Below are positions 7,043 through 16,389 of a stretch of 50,797 nucleotides of DNA, in pieces. The translations under genes were made by a program, and so were the position numbers. The DNA comes from Armatimonadota bacterium (GTDB lineage Bacteria > Armatimonadota > Armatimonadia > Armatimonadales > Capsulimonadaceae). Where the stretch lies: positions 1 through 50,797 of the forward strand of contig JANXNV010000114.1 of the NCBI GenBank assembly GCA_025353925.1, in the 5' to 3' direction. The notes beneath the pieces are model-generated. The model made no database searches. It had not been told where the DNA came from and saw nothing but the letters and a program-made list of their open reading frames with translations. The stretch's first letter is position 1; each line of letters starts with the position of its first letter.

Positions 7043-8296
7043 TTAGTGGAGGATAAGGGTGTTACCGAAGTTCCCTACTCCCGCTCCCCATTTAGGCAAT
7101 GCGGCGCCTTGTGAGTTTGCTGCATTTGCCCCGTGAGAAATCAGGAGACTGCACATAGCCTTATCCCCATTATTCACTGCAAACCAGAGGCTCGTGTGAC
7201 CAGCTCGGTTTACTGCATTCACATTCGCCCCATGCATCAGGAGCAATATGACCGCATTGACATCCCCTTTATCTGCGGCCCAAGTTAGAGCTGTGTTTTC
7301 GTCATAGCTAGCAGCATTGACCTTAGCACCGTGTGCTATCAACAGGGACTGGATTGCTTGACCTAATATTGGTTCACCTTTCATGCATCTAGTTCGTGGC
7401 ACCAGCATAAGGGGTGTGAGACCGTCCCGCGTCATTGTGTTAGTATGCGCACCATTTGTGAGCAGTAGTCGAACCACCTGAACATTGAGATTGGAAATTG
7501 CAGTTGTCAGGGCCGTTTGGTTTCCATCTTTGCTGCGTAAATTGACATCTGCACCGTGATCAACCAGCAGTTGCACGATTGTAGCACTCCCGCGTGGGCG
7601 ATCAGAGCGGTCCACATAAATTGCGCCATCGGCGTCGCAGGCAGATGTCAGGGCACTCATACCCCATTCATTTTGGACATTGACTTGTGCACTTCTGGAC
7701 AGAAACAGTCGCACCAAAGAAGTATTGCCGCGCCGCGCTGCATCCATCAAGATCGTCTCACCATTCTGATGTTTCCTGTTTACGTCGGCTCCATGATCAA
7801 TCAAACAGCGTGCGATATTGATGTTGCCGTTGATGGATGAACACAGTAAAGGGGTCCAGCCGTGCTCATCCGCTAAATTCGGATCGGCACCATGTGTCAG
7901 CAGGCTTAGAACGATAGCTGGATTATCCCAATGGCCGCGCAGTACTTCCAGTGCTGGATACTCATAGTAATCCCAGTAAACACTGGTATTACCTCCGAGC
8001 GCAGCAATCATGATAGGAGTCGGGCCGTGGGACAACTGTGAAAAATTAGATATGAGTGGCCCGGTCGGGTCAAGGTTGTACCGAATATTGGGATTTGCCC
8101 CTTTCCGCAGCAGAGTTTCGACGCCGTGCGTGTCTCTTCGCAGAATAGCGACCAGCAAAGGTGAACGCAAGTAAATTGAAGGCTTTGGTTGCGGCGGTCC
8201 AACAGTGATCTTTGACATTTTGATCATGTGACCTGCGGACGTGAGAATGACCAGAAGCGCAAAAGCTATACCGTACCAAGCGAAACGCTTATTCAT
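7043..8296 (-). CDS. Ankyrin-repeat protein, membrane-anchored or secreted
   Basis: A 417-aa protein from the ATG at 8296, beginning with a hydrophobic signal or anchor segment (WYGIAFALLVILTSAG). A GTG at 8347 in the same frame would overlap the upstream gene and put a poor segment before the signal. From about residue 50 on there are about eight to ten ankyrin repeats with the pattern hxxGADhN...G.TpLh, for example HGADPNLADEHGWTPLL and HGADVNRKHQNGETILM. Ankyrin arrays bind proteins; no enzymatic domain is attached. The gene is visibly less GC-rich than the glycosyltransferases upstream, suggesting later acquisition. Partner unknown. Confidence 0.85.
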   Translation of the reverse strand: MNKRFAWYGIAFALLVILTSAGHMIKMSKITVGPPQPKPSIYLRSPLLVAILRRDTHGVETLLRKGANPNIRYNLDPTGPLISNFSQLSHGPTPIMIAALGGNTSVYWDYYEYPALEVLRGHWDNPAIVLSLLTHGADPNLADEHGWTPLLCSSINGNINIARCLIDHGADVNRKHQNGETILMDAARRGNTSLVRLFLSRSAQVNVQNEWGMSALTSACDADGAIYVDRSDRPRGSATIVQLLVDHGADVNLRSKDGNQTALTTAISNLNVQVVRLLLTNGAHTNTMTRDGLTPLMLVPRTRCMKGEPILGQAIQSLLIAHGAKVNAASYDENTALTWAADKGDVNAVILLLMHGANVNAVNRAGHTSLWFAVNNGDKAMCSLLISHGANAANSQGAALPKWGAGVGNFGNTLILH

Positions 8297-8336
8297 GCCC
8301 CATTGTACTACATAAGTAGTCACATAGCAAGCAAAG

Positions 8337-9656
8337 CTAAAGACCACTGAACCTCGGTAGCAGCAGTCCGAACAGCGTGTAGATATTCAAACCAATCAAA
8401 CATGTTACCACCAAGCCTAGAAACACCTGAAACCAGCGCGGGCGCGGGAGCAGCTCAGACCAGCCCCAGACGAAGAAAAACGACAGCGGCAGCAGGGCCG
8501 GGTAAAGGTAGCGGCCCTGAGCTTGGAAGAAGTGCAGATTATAGTTCAGAAAGGCAATGCCGGTGAAGAGTGTTTGCAAAGCCAGTGCAGTCAAAGCAAA
8601 GGGACGAACGGACTCACTGCCGCGGCGCAGCCTCAGAGCAATCCCCGCAAGCGGCAGGAGAGAAATAGCCAGGAGGCAAACGTATGTCGGCGAGAGACCG
8701 TGGAGAAAATTTGGGTGGGCTTTGCGCGGATCTTGATCCCAGAAGAGGCGCATGGAGTCGAAACCGCCCCAGAATGAAGCGAAGGCCCACTGGACGACTT
8801 TAGCAAAATAGCCGCCGAGACCGCCAAACAATGCGATCATCTGGTCGAGGGGAACATTGTTGCCGCCGTTATTCAGCTGCACAAACAGGACGTGCTGGGC
8901 GAGAGGATCGCCGTAGAGCACGGTATTTCGTGCCAGCCAGGGCAGTCCGAGCAAAGCCCCTCCGCCAACTGCCAGCAGTGCGCCCAAAGCCGCCTGCCGC
9001 CCCGAAATCTTTTCAGCACGCGCCAGCAGCAAGAATGTAAACAGCACGGCTGGAAACAAGGACAATGTCAGCGATTTCGTCCATATTCCCGCCCCTAGAG
9101 TGACCCCTAGCAGCGCAGCGTCCCTGCTCCATGTTCCCGCGCTTGGGCTGCTTTCAGAGTTCCGAATCAAGTGTATCAACTGCCAGAGTGCGACGGCGCA
9201 AACCAGCGTTGTCAGTGAGTCATTGGTCACGGATGCCGAGACGGCAAGGTTTGACGGCAGCAGTCCGACAAACGCCGCCGTGCCCAATGCCAGGAGAGAT
9301 TTGTCAGGGAACAGTGTTTGGACGCAGCGAAACGTCACCCAGATCAGTAAAGCCCCTAAGAGAATCGAGACGTAACGCACGGCCTTTGTCGCCGCCGCTT
9401 CCCCATGCCCCCGTGCCGCCAGATAAACCGGGGCACAGAGGGCGTAGTAGAGCGGGGGCTGATGGAACTCGTAACCATGCTGGGCATCGGTGAAGACCGG
9501 CAGGTGCCCGGCGGCGATTCTCGCGACATACTCCATGTGCGCGTTTTCGTCCGGGTTGTGCTGATCCGGCGTCGCCGCCGGGGTGATGGCACTGTAGCCG
9601 ACCGCAAGGACAAGGCAGACGAGGACTAACAGTGGCAGCAAAATACGGCTGATCAT
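8337..9656 (-). CDS. GT-C fold membrane glycosyltransferase (GT39/ArnT-like)
   Basis: A 439-aa polytopic membrane protein with about ten hydrophobic spans. The first extracytoplasmic loop carries PDENAHMEYV, the Asp-Glu-type motif of lipid-linked sugar transferases, followed by HQPPLYYAL typical of the PMT/ArnT superfamily. Such enzymes move a sugar from a polyprenyl-phosphate donor to proteins or lipid acceptors at the outer face of the inner membrane. It starts directly after the stop of the next glycosyltransferase upstream (no gap), so the two are translationally linked and likely act on the same envelope glycan. Acceptor and donor are unknown. Confidence 0.75.
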   Translation of the reverse strand: MISRILLPLLVLVCLVLAVGYSAITPAATPDQHNPDENAHMEYVARIAAGHLPVFTDAQHGYEFHQPPLYYALCAPVYLAARGHGEAAATKAVRYVSILLGALLIWVTFRCVQTLFPDKSLLALGTAAFVGLLPSNLAVSASVTNDSLTTLVCAVALWQLIHLIRNSESSPSAGTWSRDAALLGVTLGAGIWTKSLTLSLFPAVLFTFLLLARAEKISGRQAALGALLAVGGGALLGLPWLARNTVLYGDPLAQHVLFVQLNNGGNNVPLDQMIALFGGLGGYFAKVVQWAFASFWGGFDSMRLFWDQDPRKAHPNFLHGLSPTYVCLLAISLLPLAGIALRLRRGSESVRPFALTALALQTLFTGIAFLNYNLHFFQAQGRYLYPALLPLSFFFVWGWSELLPRPRWFQVFLGLVVTCLIGLNIYTLFGLLLPRFSGL

Positions 9657-11600
9657 CTACTTCTTCCCCAACGGCAGCGCGTAGACCGCCACGCCGTGCC
9701 TTTCGAAGACCGGGGGAGCAGTGCCGTCGGTCAGATCGTAGACCCATCGCCGGTAATCCGTCAGCCCCGGCGTGAGATCGTAGCCCCGGCGGTCGATCAA
9801 AATGTGCGTCACCCCGATTTTTGCCAGATACGCCCGGTAATCGTCTGCCGTATGGAACGCCGCATAGGGAATGTAGGTGCTATGCTGCGGATCGCCCCAC
9901 AGATAGTCACGGTCACAGTAAAACCCGAAGGGGCTATTGTAGAAAACGATCTTCGCATTCGGCGGCAGCTGTTGATTGATGAACTGCGTCGCCGAGTATG
10001 CCGCAAAGCCGTGCGTGAGAAAATCATCCCGGGATTGCTGCCCCAATACGACCGGGGCCTGCTTGGCGACCAGCTCCGCGCCAATCCAGAGCGTAAACAC
10101 CAGCGAGCAAGCCCCGAGGCCTGCGAGAGCGAACCGGGACCGCCAGCGGCCTTCCCATGCCTGCACCAGTACCCAAGCCGCAAGAAGGCAGAAGACCGGC
10201 AGAGTCGGCAGCAGGTAGCGGGCGTACTGCACAGTCGCAAACCACAGCGCGAACGAGCAGAGGCCGAAGACCCCAAAGGCTTTAACGCGCAGTGAGGCCC
10301 CCCGGCTGAACGCTGGAAAGAAAAGCACGGCGAGCAGCAGCGGCGGCAGCGTCGCCAGAGGTGTCTGGAAATCGTTGAAGGGCCGAAAGCCTAGGTTTGG
10401 CGGCGGATGACCCGGCAGCAGATAAAGCGTCAAATTCCAGGGTGCCAGAACCACCGCTGTCGGACTGTGGACTTCGGGAAGCGTTTTGCCGACACCGAAA
10501 TTGGCATTCGAAGCATCATAACCTGCCCCTAAGTCCGCGTTCCAACAGCGGCTGGGGAAGAGTGTGGAATAGAACGGATACACGGGGTTTCCTGTAAGAA
10601 TTGCAGACTTGAGGTACCAGGGTGAGCCGACGGCGAGAGCCAGCACGCACCAGGCGGCGACGGCGGCCAGTGCTTTAGGCCACGGCCGTTTCTCCCGGCG
10701 CAGATTCCAGAAGAGCAGCCCGGCAGCGAGCAATGCCAGTGTCGCCAGAGAAGTCGCCTTCGTGCTGAGTGTCAGGCCCATCATTACCGCCCCGAGCAGC
10801 AGCCATCGACGGCTGCGCTCAACGACCCCGGTGCCGACAGCCAGGAGGGTCAGCGTCACAAAGAAAGTCGAAGCGAGATCGGCATAGGCCGTCCCCGCTT
10901 CCCAGAGAACCAATGGGGTCGAAGCCAGCAGCAGAGCCGCGGATTGCCCTGCACGAACCGAGATATGCCGTGCGCCTAACGCAAACACTGCCAAGCATGC
11001 CCCTACCCCGCAGGAGAAGTGGAAGAGCTTGGCCAGCGGCACTCCGTGTTCCGTGCCGCACAGCAGCATTGCAAAGAGGTACCACATCTCCGCTGTGAAT
11101 GCGAAATTGGAGTGGCTTTCCCAGGGCAAGTAAATGATTCGGTGCGCCGCGAGATACAGCTTCGGGTCGGCCAGATGGTAGGAGAGGCTGTCCCACTCCG
11201 TAAAAAAGTTATTGCCGAGGGCCTGCACGGGCGGGGTCCAAACGCCGAACAGGGGAACGGCGGCAAGCATGACAAAAACCGCGCCTCCGGCCCAGCTGAG
11301 CGGCGTAAGACGGATCCCACCGACAATCGCGGCCTTGACTTCAGCTCCCATCGCCCGGTGCTGACCGGCTCCCAGCCCCGCCAGAGCCAGCAGGGTGCCC
11401 CAGCCTGCCGCCGGGTATAGGCCGCCCAGCAGACCCAGGGCCAGCATCACGTAAGCCAGCAGGCCAAGGCCCAGCGCGTAGCCCAGCAGGTTCCGCTCCA
11501 GCCGCGTCGCTGTCTCCGGCAGCCCCAGCAGTCTGAGTACGCTGCGCCCCACAGCCGTCAAGATCCAGGCAGTCGCTAAAAAGAGGAGAAGCTCAGGCAA
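9657..11600 (-). CDS. Large GT-C membrane glycosyltransferase (PMT family-like)
   Basis: A 647-aa protein with many hydrophobic segments through about residue 480 and a soluble C-terminal domain (about 490-640). A motif EWDSLSYHLADPKLYL near residue 135, followed by a proline-tryptophan loop, fits the extracytoplasmic acidic motif of dolichyl/undecaprenyl-phosphate sugar transferases. Translation starts with TTG immediately after the TAG of the metallophosphatase gene, so coupling is likely. It is the second of two tandem GT-C enzymes in the Kdo-linked cluster, pointing to envelope glycan decoration. The length and sequence differ enough from its neighbour that they are not recent duplicates. 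Confidence 0.75.
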   Translation of the reverse strand: MPELLLFLATAWILTAVGRSVLRLLGLPETATRLERNLLGYALGLGLLAYVMLALGLLGGLYPAAGWGTLLALAGLGAGQHRAMGAEVKAAIVGGIRLTPLSWAGGAVFVMLAAVPLFGVWTPPVQALGNNFFTEWDSLSYHLADPKLYLAAHRIIYLPWESHSNFAFTAEMWYLFAMLLCGTEHGVPLAKLFHFSCGVGACLAVFALGARHISVRAGQSAALLLASTPLVLWEAGTAYADLASTFFVTLTLLAVGTGVVERSRRWLLLGAVMMGLTLSTKATSLATLALLAAGLLFWNLRREKRPWPKALAAVAAWCVLALAVGSPWYLKSAILTGNPVYPFYSTLFPSRCWNADLGAGYDASNANFGVGKTLPEVHSPTAVVLAPWNLTLYLLPGHPPPNLGFRPFNDFQTPLATLPPLLLAVLFFPAFSRGASLRVKAFGVFGLCSFALWFATVQYARYLLPTLPVFCLLAAWVLVQAWEGRWRSRFALAGLGACSLVFTLWIGAELVAKQAPVVLGQQSRDDFLTHGFAAYSATQFINQQLPPNAKIVFYNSPFGFYCDRDYLWGDPQHSTYIPYAAFHTADDYRAYLAKIGVTHILIDRRGYDLTPGLTDYRRWVYDLTDGTAPPVFERHGVAVYALPLGKK

Positions 11601-12353
11601 CTACTTTTCTTTCAGCGGTATGAGCCGCCCCGTAACACGCGGCTTACCGCCAGGCTTCGCCCATTCCAGGGTCGTCATGCCCAGCCAGTGCCCGAACCAG
11701 CCTGCCTGTGCGATTGGCACTCCGCCGACGATTTTCAGCTCTTCCAGAATATTGTGGCTGTGGCCGCCGAGAATGAGGTCCAGCTCCGGGCAGGCCGCCG
11801 CCAGTCGTTCGTCCTCGCGCAGACCGATGTGTGTCAGCGCGATCAAAGCATCGACGTTTGGCCGCAGCTGCGCGATCTGCGCCTTTGCGGTGCTGACCGG
11901 ATCATCGAATACAAATGCACTCACCAGCCGCGCCGCCATGCGCGTTGTGACCATCGGGACGGTCAAGCCGAACACGCCCACACGCAGGCCATTCGGCAGT
12001 GTTTTGACAAAATGCGGGACAGTAGGCAGCGATTCTCCGTGGTCGTCGCGCCAGCGGATATTAGCGGAGAGAATCGGAAAATTGGCTTTGCTGATCTTCA
12101 GCCGCAGGAGCGCGTCGGCGACATGAAATTCGCGGTTCCCCAGCGTCATGGCATCGTATCCGGTCTCGGACATCAATGTCAAAATCGGCTCTCCGCCGGG
12201 CCGGACCCCCACATTACCCGCTGAGATGGCATCCCCCGAATCGAGGAGAAGTACATTTTCGTTTTTGGCTTTCGCCAGGCGTATCGTCTCGGCCTGAGAC
12301 GGGCTGAGATGATTGTGAAAGTCGTTGGTGTGCAGGAGATGGAAAGTGGTCAC
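11601..12353 (-). CDS. Calcineurin-like metallophosphatase, 5'-nucleotidase N-terminal domain only
   Basis: A 250-aa protein with the dimetal phosphoesterase motifs in order: HTNDFHNHL (D-x-H), LLLDSGDA, TLGNREFH, ALTHIGLRED and LILGGHSHN. These match UshA/YfkN-type 5'-nucleotidases, but the usual C-terminal substrate-binding domain of about 200-300 aa is missing and no signal peptide is present, so the enzyme is probably cytoplasmic. The GNH motif reads GNRE, as in 5'-nucleotidases that use Asn and Arg/His here. It overlaps kdsC by 4 nt (ATGA) and abuts the glycosyltransferase gene. It may release phosphate from a nucleotide-sugar or phosphorylated intermediate of the cluster. Inference only. 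Confidence 0.8.
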   Translation of the reverse strand: MTTFHLLHTNDFHNHLSPSQAETIRLAKAKNENVLLLDSGDAISAGNVGVRPGGEPILTLMSETGYDAMTLGNREFHVADALLRLKISKANFPILSANIRWRDDHGESLPTVPHFVKTLPNGLRVGVFGLTVPMVTTRMAARLVSAFVFDDPVSTAKAQIAQLRPNVDALIALTHIGLREDERLAAACPELDLILGGHSHNILEELKIVGGVPIAQAGWFGHWLGMTTLEWAKPGGKPRVTGRLIPLKEK

Positions 12354-12886
12354 TGCCTCACGTCTCCCTCTTTCTCCTTCGCCTGCATCAGAAACGCCGT
12401 TTCCGCCGCTTCCATCCGCCCCTGTCGCCGCAAAATCTCCTCGATCGCGTCGCGCACCGCCCCCTGGCCCCCGGGCCGCGGCGTCACCCAGTCGGCTTTC
12501 AATTTCAGTGTTTTACAGGCGTTTGCCACGGCAATTTTGATGCCCGCGACTTCAAACGCCGGGAGATCATTGATGTCGTCGCCAATATAGGCCACTTCCT
12601 CCGCTGCAAAACCGTATTTATCCCTCAGCAGACGCATCGCCTCCGCTTTATCGCCGCACTTCTGGACCAAATCCGTCACCTTCAGCTCGGCCATCCGGTT
12701 TTCTACTGCCCGGCTGGCACGCCCGGAGATGACCGCGATCCGCAGCCCAACGGATTGGGCCATGACGATCCCTAACCCATCCGCGACATGAAAGGCTTTC
12801 GACTGGGTGCCGTCATCGCAGTAAACAATGGTGCCGTCGGTCAACGTTCCATCAACATCGAGGACTAATAGTTTGACGTTTTGCAT
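12350..12886 (-). CDS. kdsC: 3-deoxy-D-manno-octulosonate 8-phosphate phosphatase
   Basis: A 178-aa HAD-superfamily enzyme of the short, capless KdsC type. Motif I is DVDGTLTDG, motif II includes VISGRAS, motif III uses Lys in the CGDKAEA region, and motif IV is GDDINDLP. It removes phosphate from Kdo-8-phosphate to give Kdo for the inner core of lipopolysaccharide or a related glycan. With kdsD two genes upstream it argues that this organism makes Kdo. kdsA and kdsB are not in the window. The closely related KDN phosphatases have the same motifs and cannot be ruled out. Confidence 0.85.
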   Translation of the reverse strand: MQNVKLLVLDVDGTLTDGTIVYCDDGTQSKAFHVADGLGIVMAQSVGLRIAVISGRASRAVENRMAELKVTDLVQKCGDKAEAMRLLRDKYGFAAEEVAYIGDDINDLPAFEVAGIKIAVANACKTLKLKADWVTPRPGGQGAVRDAIEEILRRQGRMEAAETAFLMQAKEKEGDVRQ

Positions 12887-12887
12887 C

Positions 12888-13994
12888 TTATGCTCTCACA
12901 ATCTGCGCGGCACCTTTTCGCAGTCTCAGAGCAGGCTGTTCTATTCCGTGCCAGCTGAGTGCCGCTAGGCCGAGGCTTATTGGAAATGCAATGCAAAATA
13001 AGCCCGGCGGGTTTAGATGTGGGCCGTAGTAGAGGATCAAAAGCTGCTGTATCGGATACGCATACAAGTAGAGGCCATAGGAAAAGTCCCCGTGTCGGGC
13101 AAACCGGGACAAGATTCGTATCGGACGAAATGCTACCCAAAAAAGCAGGTACGACCCGCAGGTCGCGAGTGCCAGATTTTGCCACTGGCTGAACATCGCA
13201 CCAAGCACAACTCCGATCAGTGCCAACGCGAGGAGGGCCGGTGTGTACTGGATGCGATCACGAAACTGATAAAATGCCATTCCGGTCAAGAAGAACAGAA
13301 GTAGTCGGAACCATTTGAGGGGATTACCGACGAGGTGCAGTTCTCGGTCGGGAAAGGGAACAGCATGCCCAACTGCCGCCAGGAGCGTAAATAATGTAAG
13401 CACGGCTAAGAGCGCGATGACACCTATCCGCCGGATCGCTGCACCCATCAACCCGAGTACCAGGACCAGTAGGTAGCATTCGAATTCGTAGCGCAGTGTC
13501 CAAAACGACCCATCAACCTGACCTGCAAAGGGCAGAGTCAGAAAGACAGGGGGCAAGTAGGGACCCACCAACAATAGCATATAGGCAAAAAAACCAATTG
13601 GGTGAAAATGGTGCAGATATTCGTGTAAATTGGCTGCTCCCAGTGGACCGACGACGAGAGCGCAGAAGAGAGACACGCCAACAAAAGCGGGGAATATTCG
13701 CAGGACACGTTTCCGAAGAAATAATCCGATTGAGGGAGTTCGTACCCAGCTCTGGGTCACCAGAAAGCCACTGATGACGAAGAAGAAATCCACTGCTGCA
13801 CCGGCACCGAAACCCGCTGACTGCTCGACGAGACCCGCTCTACGTTCTCCTACACCGAGAAGAAGGGGGAAACAGTGGTAGAACAGTACGAGTGTCGCCA
13901 GCAAGAAGCGCAAAAAGTCGAAGTTGTTGCTTCGGTCGTTTTCAGCGGAAGCCAGCGTATGAGAGGTATTCTTCGCAGTGATTTCTTGAACCAA
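12888..13994 (-). CDS. Acyltransferase family 3 membrane protein (OafA/YrhL-like)
   Basis: A 368-aa protein with about ten membrane spans. The N-terminus has the family pattern FDFLRFLLATLVLFYHCFPL, including the conserved Arg-Phe and the catalytic His of the R/K-x10-H motif; a second FFVISGFLVTQSW block follows. Members transfer acetyl or other acyl groups to sugars of O-antigen, peptidoglycan or exopolysaccharide at the inner membrane. Start is TTG right after the kdsD stop, preceded by AAGGCGGGG. Its place between kdsD and kdsC suggests it modifies a Kdo-containing envelope glycan. Confidence 0.8.
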   Translation of the reverse strand: MVQEITAKNTSHTLASAENDRSNNFDFLRFLLATLVLFYHCFPLLLGVGERRAGLVEQSAGFGAGAAVDFFFVISGFLVTQSWVRTPSIGLFLRKRVLRIFPAFVGVSLFCALVVGPLGAANLHEYLHHFHPIGFFAYMLLLVGPYLPPVFLTLPFAGQVDGSFWTLRYEFECYLLVLVLGLMGAAIRRIGVIALLAVLTLFTLLAAVGHAVPFPDRELHLVGNPLKWFRLLLFFLTGMAFYQFRDRIQYTPALLALALIGVVLGAMFSQWQNLALATCGSYLLFWVAFRPIRILSRFARHGDFSYGLYLYAYPIQQLLILYYGPHLNPPGLFCIAFPISLGLAALSWHGIEQPALRLRKGAAQIVRA

Positions 13995-14996
13995 TTACAC
14001 AATCCCCGCCTTCACGAGATCTTTCAGCATCAGCATTCCGACCGGCTTGCCGTCGGCATCGACGACCGGGGCATCGCCAGCTTTTTGGCCGGGAAGAGGG
14101 TGGAAATCGTCGAGCTTTCGGAGGCCCTCGGTGGCGAGGAGGTCGGCGGTGATGACCCCCGGGCGATGGGTCATGGCGGCAGTGGCAAGGCGCGAAAGGA
14201 GTTGGGGGTCGTCCAGCAGGTGCCGCCGAATGTCGCCGTCGGTAATGAGGCCGGAAACGCGGCCCTGGGCGTCGGTGACGATCGCGGCTCCGGCGTGGGC
14301 CTGCGTGATGGCGAACATGGCTTCCAGCACAGTGCATGTTTCCGGGACCACGGCGACGGCTTCTCCAGTACGCATGACGTCGGCGACGCGCAATGTCAGG
14401 CGGCGGCCCAGGGTCCCCGCCGGGTGCAGGTGCGCATACTGCTCAGGAGTGAAGTGCCGCGCCCCCATGACCGCCACGGCCAGGGCGTCGCTCAGGGCGA
14501 GCATGGCGGTGGTGCTGGTGGTCGGAGCCAGATTGAGGTAACAGGCTTCGCGCTCGACCCGCACGTCCAGCACGACATTTGCGGCGCGGCCCAAAGTCGA
14601 ATGCGGCTGGCTGGTGAAGGCGATTAGCGGCGTTTCCATCTGCCGAATGGCGGGCAGAATAGCTGCGATCTCATCGCTCTCGCCGCTGTAGGAGAACGCG
14701 ATCACGACATCGCCGCGCTGCAGCATTCCCAGGTCGCCGTGAACCCCTTCAGCAGGGTGCAGGTAGAGAGCGGGAGTGCCCGTGCTGGCGAGGGTCGCCG
14801 CCATCTTTCCGGCGACCTTGCCGCTTTTCCCCATCCCGGTGACGACCACGCGGCCCTTTGTTTCCAGCAGCAGACGGATCGCGGCGGCCCAGGCTTCGGA
14901 GTCTAAACTTGCCGCCAGGGCGTTCAGTGCTTGAGCCGCCTCGGTAAGCACGCGCCGCCCTTCCGACGCCCATTCGTCAGTGTCAATACTCGACAT
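13995..14996 (-). CDS. kdsD: Arabinose-5-phosphate isomerase (KdsD/KpsF family)
   Basis: The 333-aa length equals the family norm. The SIS sugar-isomerase domain spans about residues 30-190, with VVVTGMGKSGKVAGKMAATL and FSYSGESDE (phosphate-binding Ser/Thr loops) and LNLAPTTSTTAMLALSDALA. Two CBS domains follow at about 200-330, with DVMRTGE and GLITDGDIRRHL. The enzyme interconverts ribulose-5-phosphate and arabinose-5-phosphate, the first committed precursor of Kdo. The ATG at 14996 is chosen because it gives the family start; longer frames run into the propeller gene. Four bases separate it from the upstream stop codon. Confidence 0.92.
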   Translation of the reverse strand: MSSIDTDEWASEGRRVLTEAAQALNALAASLDSEAWAAAIRLLLETKGRVVVTGMGKSGKVAGKMAATLASTGTPALYLHPAEGVHGDLGMLQRGDVVIAFSYSGESDEIAAILPAIRQMETPLIAFTSQPHSTLGRAANVVLDVRVEREACYLNLAPTTSTTAMLALSDALAVAVMGARHFTPEQYAHLHPAGTLGRRLTLRVADVMRTGEAVAVVPETCTVLEAMFAITQAHAGAAIVTDAQGRVSGLITDGDIRRHLLDDPQLLSRLATAAMTHRPGVITADLLATEGLRKLDDFHPLPGQKAGDAPVVDADGKPVGMLMLKDLVKAGIV

Positions 14997-15000
14997 AATT

Positions 15001-16332
15001 TTACTGCTTTTGCACCTGCGGTGACAAGGCATAACTGGTGACATCCGCTTTGCCGTCGGAGATGCGGGTCGGGGCGGTCCCATCCGGGCTGATACGATAC
15101 AGGTCATGCCCGCCGTTCGGACGACGCCCCAAGAAGTAGATGTACTTGCCGTCGCCGGAAAACTGTGCCGATCCGGCATCCCCTTTGGCGAGTGGCTGCA
15201 CCGCTCCGCTGCCGTCTGTGGGGACCCGGAACAGGCCGAGCCGTCTCCGGGATGCGAGATCCGGCTGCTGCCACAGCTCGAAGAGCAGGACACTGCCGTC
15301 CGGCGAGAAAACCGGGGCCTGCGGCCCGATTGCTGGGTCGGCAATCGGCGGGACTAGGCTGCGCTGCGCGATTCCCGCCGCATCGAACTGTGCAAGAAGC
15401 GAGCCTTTGCGGCCACCGGAAAGCCCCTGCACATGCAGCAGTGCGACCGCTATCCGCGAGCCGTCCGGTGTCCAAACCGGGTTGATCGAGTCGGCGGCGG
15501 CCAGAGGAGGCCCGCCTACCTGACCGTTTTGCGTTCGAATCAGAGGACTGCCGAGGTCGGGCAGGACCACGAGTGTCTGAACCCCCGCGTTTTCTTCCAC
15601 AGCGGCAAGGCCGGGATTAGTGTTATCCGCAGAGGATCGCCAGGCGAAGCCCGTAACCACCGCCTCAACCTCCGGCTGCTGGCTTTTATCCACGGATCCG
15701 GGACGTGCGCTTTGCGGGGCCGTGGGAAGCAGCGGAGAGCTTTCGCCCTTGGTAATGTCGCCGACGACCAGGGTTCCTCCCGCGAGGTAGCCGAGCAGCG
15801 AGCTGCTGCCGGGAGCGAACGCCGGTGCGGCTTTCGCGCCGGGATTATGGGTCAGCTGAGTCAGGTTTTTGCCGTCTCCGTCAACGACATAAACCTGACG
15901 CTGGCCCTGAGTGCGATCAGAAACAAATGCCAGCTGGTAGCCATCCGCCGTCCAGGCTGGGCTGGTGTCGGAGAACGCCCCGGCGGTCAGAGGATGCGCC
16001 CCGGTACCATCAGCCTGTGAGAGCCAGAGATGTGAAACGCCGGGAGAATTCGTATCGGTGGCGTAAATCAGCATCCCGGCGGTCGCGACGGCGCGGCGCG
16101 GCTTAGGAGCGAAAAGGAGGAAATAAAGGAGTGCGGCTAGGGCAAGAAGCAAAGTTGGGATGACCAGCCAAGGCGAGAACCGGCGCCGCTTCCGGGTTGT
16201 CAGAGCGATCGGCTCGTAAATCGGGCGACCGGTCGGACGGGCAGCGCTCAGGTTGAAACGCTCACTGCCGGTGCGGACTTCGGGTTCCGCGGGCGAGCCG
16301 GAGCTGGGATCGAGATTCGGAAGATCGGTCAT
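15001..16332 (-). CDS. Membrane-anchored TolB-like beta-propeller protein
   Basis: A 443-aa protein. A cytoplasmic N-terminus of about 50 residues ends in RKRRR, followed by one membrane span (WLVIPTLLLALAALLYFLLF) and a periplasmic propeller built of PD40/TolB-type blades, for example SPAWTADGYQLAFVSDRTQG, NPVWTPDGSRIAVALL and PVFSPDGSVLLFEL. Such propellers bind protein partners at the envelope. The ATG at 16332 is preferred over an in-frame GTG 15 nt upstream because GAGAGG lies just before it. It heads the kdsD-acyltransferase-kdsC run. It is not TolB itself, since it lacks the TolB N-terminal domain and is anchored rather than periplasmic. Confidence 0.8.
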   Translation of the reverse strand: MTDLPNLDPSSGSPAEPEVRTGSERFNLSAARPTGRPIYEPIALTTRKRRRFSPWLVIPTLLLALAALLYFLLFAPKPRRAVATAGMLIYATDTNSPGVSHLWLSQADGTGAHPLTAGAFSDTSPAWTADGYQLAFVSDRTQGQRQVYVVDGDGKNLTQLTHNPGAKAAPAFAPGSSSLLGYLAGGTLVVGDITKGESSPLLPTAPQSARPGSVDKSQQPEVEAVVTGFAWRSSADNTNPGLAAVEENAGVQTLVVLPDLGSPLIRTQNGQVGGPPLAAADSINPVWTPDGSRIAVALLHVQGLSGGRKGSLLAQFDAAGIAQRSLVPPIADPAIGPQAPVFSPDGSVLLFELWQQPDLASRRRLGLFRVPTDGSGAVQPLAKGDAGSAQFSGDGKYIYFLGRRPNGGHDLYRISPDGTAPTRISDGKADVTSYALSPQVQKQ

Positions 16333-16365
16333 AGTGCCTCTCTGCACAGGAGCGTGTTTTGAGGC

Positions 16366-16371
16366 ATTATA
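16366..16371 (-). promoter_or_regulatory. -10 element upstream of the propeller-kds operon
   Basis: GGGTATAAT on the minus strand, 33 nt before the propeller start codon. No convincing -35 is visible. The GGG-flanked -10 recurs at several other genes in the window. Confidence 0.5.
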
Positions 16372-16389
16372 CCCGATGAAGGACTGACA

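Noticed and set aside
13875-14627. 250-codon plus-strand frame opposite kdsD and the acyltransferase
   Set aside because: Antisense to two well-supported genes; Gly/Val/Gln-rich, no motif.
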